Assembly: GCA_051011595.1 (NCBI GenBank)
Contig: JBPCTQ010000220.1
Coordinates: 1-6,001 of the forward strand
Length of the DNA stretch: 6,001 bases
Source of the DNA: JAOUEE01 sp051011595
GTDB lineage: Bacteria > Actinomycetota > Acidimicrobiia > Acidimicrobiales > SHLQ01
Direction: 5' to 3'
The translations under genes were made by a program, and so were the position numbers. Positions 1-5,633 of this stretch are shown piece after piece; position 1 is the first letter of the stretch, and every line of letters begins with the position of its first letter. The notes below the pieces were generated by a model that worked only from the letters and a program-made list of their open reading frames with translations, searched no databases and had not been told where the DNA came from.

Positions 1-123
1 CTGCGGTTCGCTCAGCGAGCGAAGGACGTCGAGTGTTCGGTCGAGCTCGACGGCTTGGAGGCTCATCGCCTCGTCATGGCTGAGCGGTGGCGTCGAGCTG
101 ACATCGGTGATCGTGGTGTTCAT
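1..123 (-). CDS. N-terminal fragment of a probable mycothiol-dependent (maleylpyruvate isomerase/DinB-like) enzyme, cut by the window edge
   Basis: Only the first 41 codons are inside the window, reading leftward from ATG at 123-121. The visible protein begins MNTTITDVSSTPPLSHDEAM and continues into a helix containing VELDRTLDVLRSLSEPQ at residues 25-41. A helix of the form ELDR..xLLRSL followed by a break resembles the first helix of the DinB/MDMPI-N fold found in actinobacterial mycothiol-dependent maleylpyruvate isomerase-like proteins, where a tryptophan and a metal-binding histidine would follow. Those residues lie outside the window, so the assignment rests on a short match. The start is well supported: the sequence TCGAAAGGA (complement of 132-140) is a good ribosome-binding site 8 bases upstream, and the ATG overlaps the TGA of the tetR gene as ATGA. 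Coupling to tetR suggests co-transcription from the tetR promoter. Another small helical-bundle family remains possible. Confidence 0.55.
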   Translation of the reverse strand, partial: MNTTITDVSSTPPLSHDEAMSLQAVELDRTLDVLRSLSEPQ

Positions 124-764
124 GTTCGTGGTCCTTTCGATTGGTCGAACAGATGCGGACCGATCTCGCGAAGGGTCATGTCGACGACGCGGTCCATCAG
201 ACGAGCCCAGCGATCGCCCCCCGGGTCATTGGAGATCTGCTGATCGGTCAGCCCGGTGAGCACCGCGGTCCACACGTCGACTGAGGCTGGATCGGTGATG
301 CCGATCTCGCTCAGCTTGGCCGTCATCGTTGCGTAGGCCCGCTCGGCCACGGCGAAGCTCTCCGGCGACGGTTCGAACTCGGGGATCGTGCGCTGGAAGA
401 GCAGTTGGTGCCGCACGGGGTCTGACGTGCAGAACGCGAAGAAGCCATGGGCCATCGCCCGGGCCTGCGCCAGTGGTTCCGTTCCGGCACTGTCCAACGT
501 GTCGTCGATGGCGGCCTGGAAGGCCTGGTTGCCCTCCTGGAACATGGCGTCGTAGATGTCGTGTTTGGAGGCGAAGTACGAATAGATGGACTGCGCCTTC
601 ATTCCGACCCGATCCCCGAGGTCACGCATGGCCAAACCGGCCAGGCCGCTGGTCTGCACCAGATCCCAGGCGGCTTCGATGATCTCCTGCCGGGTTTGTT
701 GGCGACGAGCGGCCCGCCGGTCGATTCGTGGGGGAGCATCCGGGGTGTCGAGGTGTGCGTCCAT
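120..764 (-). CDS. TetR-family transcriptional regulator (214 aa)
   Basis: This is a one-component repressor with an N-terminal helix-turn-helix and a C-terminal ligand/dimerisation domain. After a basic leader (IDRRAARRQQTRQEIIEAA, residues 14-32) comes the TetR signature: GLAGLAMRDLGDRVGM at residues 40-55, then KAQSIYSYFASKHDIYDAMF at 56-75, which contains the recognition helix and the typical YSYFxSKxxIY run. Residues 80-214 are helical and include WTAVLTGLTDQQISNDPGGD (165-184), a TetR C-terminal type seen in actinobacterial regulators. Two adjacent ATG codons (767-765 and 764-762) could start it. The second is preferred because AAGGG sits 4 bases ahead of it but only 1 base ahead of the first. 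An open frame continues upstream to 932, but that stretch crosses the promoter and has no family resemblance. The ligand is unknown. Likely autoregulated through the adjacent operator cluster, and coupled by ATGA overlap to the gene downstream. Confidence 0.93.
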   Translation of the reverse strand: MDAHLDTPDAPPRIDRRAARRQQTRQEIIEAAWDLVQTSGLAGLAMRDLGDRVGMKAQSIYSYFASKHDIYDAMFQEGNQAFQAAIDDTLDSAGTEPLAQARAMAHGFFAFCTSDPVRHQLLFQRTIPEFEPSPESFAVAERAYATMTAKLSEIGITDPASVDVWTAVLTGLTDQQISNDPGGDRWARLMDRVVDMTLREIGPHLFDQSKGPRT

Positions 765-796
765 CATGCCCTTACAGCGATCGGAAAGCCTGACAA

Positions 797-821
797 TGTT
801 CGAGTTGCCGAACAGTGTTCG
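797..821. promoter_or_regulatory. Probable TetR operator: three alternating TGTTCG/CGAACA half-sites
   Basis: TGTTCG (797-802), CGAACA (809-814) and TGTTCG (816-821) are exact copies of one hexamer in alternating orientation. They form two overlapping perfect inverted repeats that share the middle arm: 797-814 with a 6-base centre, and 809-821 with a 1-base centre. The cluster abuts the -10 TATATT and covers the predicted transcription start near 815, so a bound dimer would block initiation. TetR operators are normally short inverted repeats at this position, so autorepression is the simplest reading. Which of the two palindromes is the true site cannot be told from sequence. Confidence 0.6.
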
Positions 822-850
822 AATATAGGGATCGTCGGAGACGAAGTCAA
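822..850 (-). promoter_or_regulatory. sigma70-type promoter of tetR
   Basis: Reading leftward, TTGACT (850-845, five of six bases of the -35 consensus) is followed by a 17-base spacer and TATATT (827-822, five of six bases of TATAAT). Transcription would begin near 815, giving a leader of about 50 bases before the tetR start. The element is locally AT-rich in an otherwise GC-rich window. It is unusually close to consensus for a high-GC genome. Confidence 0.75.
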
Positions 851-971
851 GGAGTGGCGCCGAGTGTCGGTGCGGGGTCGGAGGTGGTCGGGTGGCCCTC
901 CGCACAGTGGCGGCCGCCGACCAGGGTCGCACTGCCGTCGCCGTCAGGGTCCGGCAGCGACCGAGTCGTGG
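851..971. other. Intergenic spacer between SDR-B and the tetR promoter
   Basis: I find no gene in these 121 bases. A small imperfect hairpin can be drawn (GTGCGG at 870-875 with CCGCAC at 900-905), as can a 6-base inverted repeat (CTGCCG 932-937, CGGCAG 952-957). Neither is followed by a T-run in the leftward direction, so an intrinsic terminator for the SDR pair cannot be confirmed. The SDR transcript may read into tetR. Confidence 0.5.
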
Positions 972-1730
972 TCAGCGGCGGTGACCGACCTCGATGCTGT
1001 CGCTCAACCGCAGCGGCCGCCCCACCCAACCGCCCAGGTTGTGGCCGGTACGGCCGTCCGGTCCTTCGGCCAAGAGTTCGAGCAGCAGATCAGCGACATC
1101 GGCCGGGATCATCCAGGTCGCGCGGACATCGGCGTCCACGTCGCCGGCGTGCTCGCGCAACATCGGTGTGTCGGTGGCGCCCAGACAGAGCCCGTTGACC
1201 CGCACGTGGTGGCGCCGCATTGTGGTGGCCCAGTCGAGGGTGAGCCCGTTGAGTGCCCACTTCGAGGCGTTGTACAGGTCCATACCTCCGTGTCCCCAGA
1301 CTGCATGACCCGGCTCGGGGTACACGTGGTCGGTGGAGATGTTGACGATGTGCCCGTCCTGCTGGTCGATCATGATCGGCGCCACGGCGCGACCAAAGAG
1401 GAACGCACCGTAGAGATTGGTGCCGAGGACCTCGTCGTAGTCCTGTAGCCCCTGTTCCCAATCGTTGCCGGCGCGGGTGCGGCGAGCGATGCCGGCGTTG
1501 TTGATCAACACGTCGATGCGGCCGTGGTGCGCCACTGCACCGTCGACCACTCGGCGGACGTCGTCTGGTTCGGACACGTCAGCCCGGAAGGTGAGACCTT
1601 CGACGTCGTCCACTGAGGGGTCGACATCGCACGCCACCACCTCGTACCCGGCCGACTGGAGACCCTCGGCGATGGCTCGGCCCAGTCCCGGGGCCGCGCC
1701 GGTGACGATGGCGACCTTGGTGTCAGCCAC
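972..1730 (-). CDS. Short-chain dehydrogenase/reductase SDR-B (252 aa)
   Basis: A classical-SDR oxidoreductase that would interconvert an alcohol and a ketone with a nicotinamide cofactor; it is cytoplasmic. Visible elements are the Rossmann glycine motif TGAAPGLG (10-17), Asp35 after the second strand (favours NAD(H) over NADP(H)), the adenine-ring contact DV (51-52), NNAG (77-80), Asn105 in LGTNLYGAF, Ser132 in IVNIST, and YNASK with Tyr153 and Lys157. The full Asn-Ser-Tyr-Lys tetrad is therefore present. The Ser-Tyr spacing is 21 residues rather than the usual 13 or so, through an insert rich in His, Gly, Pro and Trp (about 133-152). The usual PG after strand six is replaced by LGATDTPM (183-190). 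The start is a GTG at 1730-1728, giving MADTKVAIVTG and the normal distance to the glycine motif. No clear ribosome-binding site precedes it. It overlaps the SDR-A stop by 8 bases, so translational coupling is likely. Substrate unknown. Confidence 0.92.
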   Translation of the reverse strand: MADTKVAIVTGAAPGLGRAIAEGLQSAGYEVVACDVDPSVDDVEGLTFRADVSEPDDVRRVVDGAVAHHGRIDVLINNAGIARRTRAGNDWEQGLQDYDEVLGTNLYGAFLFGRAVAPIMIDQQDGHIVNISTDHVYPEPGHAVWGHGGMDLYNASKWALNGLTLDWATTMRRHHVRVNGLCLGATDTPMLREHAGDVDADVRATWMIPADVADLLLELLAEGPDGRTGHNLGGWVGRPLRLSDSIEVGHRR

Positions 1731-2550
1731 CGAAACCGGTGACGAGTCGGCGGTTGTCCTCCATGCCGTCGATTCGCTCACGAAGGACCGGGATCCATGT
1801 CGGATGGGTGAGGATCCAGAACTGGCGGGACCGGATGGCCGCGACCACCTGCTCGGCGACGCTGTCGGGAGTCTGGCCACTGCCGGTGATCTTCCCGGCC
1901 AGATGATGGAACCGCTGGTTGGTCTCGGTCTCGGTCGCCTCGTCGGGCCGGTTGCGGTCGCTCTCGTTGATTCGGGTCGCCACCGCTCCGGGACAGAGGA
2001 CCGACGCCCCGATGGGGCTGTCTTCGGCGAGCAGTTCGAGTTGGAGGGTCTCGGTCAGCGCCACCACGCCGAACTTGGCCACGTTGTACGGGCCGATGTC
2101 GGGCGCCGATTGGAGCCCGGCCGTGGAAGCGGTGTTGACGATGTGGCCTTCGCCCGCCTCGCGGATCAGAGGGAGGAAAGCCTTCACCCCGTAGATCACG
2201 CTCCACAGGTCGACTCCCAGCACCCACTCCCAGTCGGCGATCGTCAGCTCTTCCAGCCGGCCCGCTCGCACCACACCGGCGTTGTTGTGCACCACGTGCA
2301 CCTGGCCGAACGTCTCGACGGTTCCGGCTGCAAGCGCCTGCACGTCGCTCCAATCGCTCACGTCGGTGGGGAAGCCGACCACTTCGTGACCGGCGGCTTC
2401 GAGTGTGCTCACCGCCGCGTCGAGGGCGGTTCGTTCGATGTCGGCCAGCACCACCCGCATGCCTTCTTCGGCCAGGCGGGTGGCCGTGGCCAAGCCGATA
2501 CCGCTGGCGGCGCCGGTCACGACGGCCACGCGTCCCTCGAGTTCTTGCAT
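1723..2550 (-). CDS. Short-chain dehydrogenase/reductase SDR-A (275 aa)
   Basis: First gene of the leftward SDR pair. Motifs are clear: TGAASGIG (12-19) for cofactor binding, Asp37 in LADIER (suggests NAD(H)), DV at 63-64, NNAG (89-92), Ser142 in IVNTAS, and YNVAK with Tyr155 and Lys159 (Ser-Tyr spacing 13, normal), then CPGAV (186-190). The position normally held by the structural Asn of the catalytic tetrad is Asp114 (VLGVDLWSVIYGV). The C-terminal FWILTHPTW (244-252) is typical of SDRs from actinobacterial catabolic clusters, many of which act on hydrophobic or steroid-like alcohols and ketones; the substrate here is not identifiable. ATG at 2550-2548 places the glycine motif correctly. 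AGGA lies 7 bases upstream of it, although the same bases can be read as a -10 element of a leaderless transcript. SDR-B follows with an 8-base overlap. Confidence 0.94.
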   Translation of the reverse strand: MQELEGRVAVVTGAASGIGLATATRLAEEGMRVVLADIERTALDAAVSTLEAAGHEVVGFPTDVSDWSDVQALAAGTVETFGQVHVVHNNAGVVRAGRLEELTIADWEWVLGVDLWSVIYGVKAFLPLIREAGEGHIVNTASTAGLQSAPDIGPYNVAKFGVVALTETLQLELLAEDSPIGASVLCPGAVATRINESDRNRPDEATETETNQRFHHLAGKITGSGQTPDSVAEQVVAAIRSRQFWILTHPTWIPVLRERIDGMEDNRRLVTGFGG

Positions 2551-2703
2551 CGGCCGATCCTATGCGCCCGAGGGCCGGCACGAGAATGGTGCGTCGAGGG
2601 TGGCCGGGCCGGGCGGGGAACGAACGTCCCTCCGCCTCGATCGGCGTCAAGGCATAGGGTGACCGGCACGGGCCGAGGGGCGGCCCCGTACGGGGTGATT
2701 GAC
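2551..2703. promoter_or_regulatory. Divergent intergenic region between SDR-A and the PEP-utilising-type gene
   Basis: These 153 bases must carry the start signals for both divergent units. The 9-mer GCATAGGRT occurs twice, pointing outward: GCATAGGAT on the minus strand (2565-2557) and GCATAGGGT on the plus strand (2652-2660). Each contains an actinobacterial TAnnnT-type -10 (TAGGAT and TAGGGT). The leftward one is 6 bases from the SDR-A ATG, so transcription could start at or next to the A of that codon. The rightward one predicts a start near 2667 and a leader of about 37 bases. No convincing -35 hexamer is visible for either. I see no gene in the interval. Confidence 0.4.
2692..2699 (+). 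promoter_or_regulatory. Ribosome-binding site fixing the start of the PEP-utilising-type gene
   Basis: GGGGTGAT lies 4 bases ahead of ATG 2704 (the GGGG core 8 bases ahead) and matches the GGAGGTGAT complement of the 16S 3' end with one base missing. It favours ATG 2704 over the in-frame GTG at 2695, which lies inside the site itself. Confidence 0.6.
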
Positions 2704-4353
2704 ATGGACACGACGTGGGATCCACCAGGCCCGGGGCCGTGGCAACAGGATCGGGCCCACAACCCGATCTCCAATACGCGGCTGATGGTCGAGGCCTATC
2801 CGCAGAGCTTCGAACGCGGCTTCGAAGAAGCGTTCGCTCGTTATGGTTCGCTGCTCGACCGCCTGGCCATGGGGGTGGTGAACGGCTTCATCTACCACCA
2901 GGTGCAGCCCTTCGACATGCCTGGCCCCGACGGACCTCCGTCGCCGGATGAGATCGGGGCCGAGATCGGTCGTCGTGCCGGTGTGGCCGAGGCGGCACTG
3001 GAGAACCGTATCTGGCGCGACGACATCGAACGTTGGGACAACGATCTCAAGCCGGCCGCCGTGGCCCGTCACATGGAGCTGTATGCGGTCGATCTCGGCG
3101 CCCTCGACGACGAGGAGCTGGGTGCCCATCTGACCGCCTGCGTCGAACACCTCGAGGCGATGGTTCATCAGCATCACCGATTCAACGTGTCGGCAACCTT
3201 TCCCGTCGGTGACTTCCTTCTCACTGTGGCGCCATGGGTGAATCGTCCACCTGACTCGATGCTGTCGGTGTTCGGTGGCTACTCCGACGTGTCGGGAGCG
3301 ATCCCACCCGAGATGGCCCCGCTGGTCGAGATCATTCGGAACAACGTCGACGCCCAGGCGATACTCGACGGTGCCGGCGATGCATCCGAGCGTCTCGCCG
3401 CGCTCGTGCAACTGGTGCCCGAGGTATCCACCTTCCTCGCCGTCACCGGCTATCGACTGGTCGACGTTTTCGACGTCACCAACCCCACCCTCGGCGAGCG
3501 GCCCGAGCTGGTGTTGGGGAAGTTGGCCGGTGCGCTGCAGGTCGACCCGCTGGCGGCTCGCGCCGCCGGCGATGAGGCGGCTGCGTCCCTGCGGGCCGGG
3601 CTCGATCCCGACCAGCAGATGGTCTTCGACGAGAAGCTGGCCGACGCCCGGGCGCTCTATCGCCTTCGCGACGAGCGAGGCATCTACAGCGACGTGAGTG
3701 CCATCGGGTTGGTCCGCCTCGCCATGCTCGAGATCGGTCGCCGGGCGGTGGCTGCCGGTCAGCTGGACTCGGCCGAGTTGGTGCTCGATGCCACCGCCAG
3801 TGAATTGCTGGACCTCCTCGCCGGCGCTGGGCCCACGAGCGACGAACTGGCTGCATGGGCCCACACCCGGACGACCCTCACCCGCGATGACGCACCCCGT
3901 CTGCTCGGACCGCCGCCTCCGGAACCGCCGCCCACCGACGGTCTGCCGCCGGCGCTGGCCCGCGTGGAGTCATCGGTCGGTTTCGTGATCAATGGGATCC
4001 TCGGCGAGCTCGATGAACCGGTCGGTGATGCCCAGACCATTGGGGGCATCTCCGCCAGCGCGGGTGTCTACGAGGGGTCGGCCCGCCACGTCATGAACAT
4101 CGATGATCTGTTCACCATCGAACCGGGCGACGTGCTGATCGCCCCCACCACCGGTGAGGCCTTCAACGCCATCATCCACCTGGTCGGTGCGATCGTCACC
4201 GATCACGGGAGCTTTGCCAGCCACGCCGGCATCGTGGCGCGCGAGATGGGGTTCCCGGCCGTGGTCGGCACCACCAACGCCACCGACCGGATCCCGCCCG
4301 GAGCCTCGGTTCGGGTCGACGGGGACTCCGGGCAGGTGATCCTCCTGTCGTGA
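2704..4353 (+). CDS. PEP-utilising enzyme-type protein with phosphohistidine swivelling domain, lacking ATP-grasp (549 aa)
   Basis: Resembles the middle and C-terminal parts of PEP synthase, rifampin phosphotransferase and phenylphosphate synthase. Residues 1-400 are mostly helical. Segments such as YRLRDERGIYSDVSAIGLVR (319-338) with the following EIGRRAVAAGQLDSAE (343-358) match the substrate-side region of rifampin-phosphotransferase-like proteins. A proline-rich linker (402-416) leads to the swivelling domain (about 446-549): GISASAGVYEGSARHV, then IEPGDVLIAPTT (472-483), then the phosphohistidine segment SHAGIVAREMGFPAVVG (506-522) with His507 as the expected phosphoacceptor. The motif ahead of it reads TDHGSFASH rather than the common T-x-x-GG-x-x-SH. 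The N-terminal ATP-grasp domain, about 300 residues in full-length relatives, is absent, so this protein alone should not be able to phosphorylate itself from ATP. A separate partner, as in phenylphosphate synthase, or a non-phosphotransfer role is possible. The stop overlaps the MFS start as GTGA. Substrate unknown. Confidence 0.85.
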   Translation: MDTTWDPPGPGPWQQDRAHNPISNTRLMVEAYPQSFERGFEEAFARYGSLLDRLAMGVVNGFIYHQVQPFDMPGPDGPPSPDEIGAEIGRRAGVAEAALENRIWRDDIERWDNDLKPAAVARHMELYAVDLGALDDEELGAHLTACVEHLEAMVHQHHRFNVSATFPVGDFLLTVAPWVNRPPDSMLSVFGGYSDVSGAIPPEMAPLVEIIRNNVDAQAILDGAGDASERLAALVQLVPEVSTFLAVTGYRLVDVFDVTNPTLGERPELVLGKLAGALQVDPLAARAAGDEAAASLRAGLDPDQQMVFDEKLADARALYRLRDERGIYSDVSAIGLVRLAMLEIGRRAVAAGQLDSAELVLDATASELLDLLAGAGPTSDELAAWAHTRTTLTRDDAPRLLGPPPPEPPPTDGLPPALARVESSVGFVINGILGELDEPVGDAQTIGGISASAGVYEGSARHVMNIDDLFTIEPGDVLIAPTTGEAFNAIIHLVGAIVTDHGSFASHAGIVAREMGFPAVVGTTNATDRIPPGASVRVDGDSGQVILLS

Positions 4354-5633
4354 CCGACACCGACTCGCTCGGCCAGGAACAGAGCGGCGCTCTCCTCGGG
4401 ATGATGCTGGCTGCGGTCATCGTGCCGCTGAACTCCACAATGATCGCCGTCGCCCTCCCGGACATCTCGTCGGATCTGTCGGTCTCGACGGGCACCACCG
4501 GTGTGCTGGTGGTCGTGTATCTGGTGGTGATGCTGGTCGGCCAGCCGATCGCCGGGCGGCTGGGTGACCGCATCGGGTACCAGCGGACGATCGCCGTCGG
4601 TCTGGTCGGTGTCGGGTTGGCGTCGTTGGCGGCTTCGCTGGCCACTGTGTTCGCGGCACTGGTCACCGCTCGCGCGGTGCAGGCCGGCTTCGCCGCGTTG
4701 CTCGTCCCCAATGCACAGGCCGTGATTCGGGCGACGACCGCACCCGAGCGGAGAGGTCGGGTGTTCGGATTGTTCGGCTCCATGATCGGCGCCGGCGCGG
4801 CCATTGGTCCGCTGGTCGGCGGTGCCGTCACGGCGGTGGCTGGGTGGCCGGCAGTGTTCCTGGTCAACATCCCGGTGGTGGTGGCGGCTCTGGTGTTGAT
4901 TCGTCGCGTCGACGAGCCGGCGCATCAGGTCGGGGGCCCGTCCGCCGTTGAGCCGGCCCCTGCCGGACGCATCTGGAACCGAGCGTTCAGCGGCGCGTTC
5001 TCGACCCAGGCCTTCACCACGTTCGGTCAGTACACGCTGATCTTGGTGGTGCCCTTGGTGCTCGATGACCGTGGATGGAGTGCCGGTGCCATTGGAGCGG
5101 CCGTCACCGCGCTCACCATCGGGATGGTGGTGATGGGTCCGGTAGGCGGCACCTACGGCGATCGTCACGGTCGGCGGCGTCCGGCAGTAGTGGGGGTCGG
5201 TGTGGCGTTTGTGGCCGTTGCCGTGGCGGCGTTGTCGGGAGATCAGATCATGGCGGCTCTGCTGATAGCCGTGCTGTTGGCCTACGGCTTCGGATTCGGC
5301 TTCGCGGCGCCCAGCCTGATGACAGCCGCCATCGAGTCGGCGCCGGTCGGACGCACGGCCACGGCCAGTGGGCTGTTCTCGACCAGCCGCTACACCGGCA
5401 GCATCCCGGCCAGCCTGGCCTTCGCGCTGATCATCGGTGAGAGCACCGCCGGCGTCGACAGCCTCCTCATCGTGGCCACGGCCTGTGCGGCGGCCGCGCT
5501 GGCCACGGCATCGCTGCTGCCGCATCGACCCTCGCGCCATCCAGACGGGCCGGCCTACGAGCACACGCCAGTGGCTTCGCGTCGACCGCCCGATGAGACG
5601 GGCGGATCAGCGCAAGGAGTAGCCGACCGGTAG
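4350..5633 (+). CDS. Major facilitator superfamily transporter, drug-efflux type (427 aa)
   Basis: An inner-membrane secondary transporter with about 12 predicted helices (roughly 14-36, 48-68, 80-98, 101-125, 140-162, 166-186, 222-240, 245-266, 278-297, 299-322, 345-363, 370-391). The helix 1 signature PLNSTMIAVALPDIS (26-40) is the form seen in drug:proton antiporters, with Asn28 where DHA2 members often have Asp. Motif A, GQPIAGRLGDRIGYQR (64-79), follows helix 2 and recurs in the second half as GPVGGTYGDRHGRRRP (263-278). Motif C, GSMIGAGAAIGPLVGG (143-158) in helix 5, is characteristic of exporters. A polar tail of about 37 residues (391-427) follows the last helix. The GTG start at 4350 overlaps the upstream TGA by four bases, with AGGTGAT 9 bases before it, so the two genes are almost certainly one operon. 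Export of a hydrophobic compound is likely; which one is unknown. Confidence 0.92.
   Translation: MTDTDSLGQEQSGALLGMMLAAVIVPLNSTMIAVALPDISSDLSVSTGTTGVLVVVYLVVMLVGQPIAGRLGDRIGYQRTIAVGLVGVGLASLAASLATVFAALVTARAVQAGFAALLVPNAQAVIRATTAPERRGRVFGLFGSMIGAGAAIGPLVGGAVTAVAGWPAVFLVNIPVVVAALVLIRRVDEPAHQVGGPSAVEPAPAGRIWNRAFSGAFSTQAFTTFGQYTLILVVPLVLDDRGWSAGAIGAAVTALTIGMVVMGPVGGTYGDRHGRRRPAVVGVGVAFVAVAVAALSGDQIMAALLIAVLLAYGFGFGFAAPSLMTAAIESAPVGRTATASGLFSTSRYTGSIPASLAFALIIGESTAGVDSLLIVATACAAAALATASLLPHRPSRHPDGPAYEHTPVASRRPPDETGGSAQGVADR

Noticed and set aside
870..905. Stem GTGCGG/CCGCAC as a terminator of the SDR pair
   Set aside because: The stem is short with a long loop, has a bulge when extended, and is not followed by a T-run on the leftward strand.
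909..918. Perfect palindrome GGCGGCCGCC
   Set aside because: A 10-base GC-only palindrome is expected by chance here, and no promoter or repeat copy is associated with it.
765..932. N-terminal extension of TetR by 56 residues
   Set aside because: It would place the protein start upstream of a strong promoter and operator, and the extra residues do not resemble any TetR leader.
1731..1880. N-terminal extension of SDR-B by 50 residues
   Set aside because: It runs through the SDR-A coding end in another frame and is Ser/Arg/Pro-rich. The GTG at 1730 puts the glycine motif at the normal position.
1465..2703. Stop-free plus-strand extension of 413 codons upstream of and in frame with the PEP-utilising-type gene
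   Set aside because: It lies antisense to the two SDR genes, whose motifs are unmistakable, and its translation shows no domain. The ATG at 2704 has a good ribosome-binding site. Long open antisense frames are expected at this GC content.
2647..3864. Minus-strand open frame of 405 codons antisense to the PEP-utilising-type gene
   Set aside because: The composition is that of a reverse-strand shadow and has no recognisable motif, while the sense strand carries conserved family segments.
4203..5564. Minus-strand open frame of 453 codons antisense to the MFS gene
   Set aside because: The translation is rich in His, Arg, Gln and Gly without structure, typical of antisense to a hydrophobic membrane protein.
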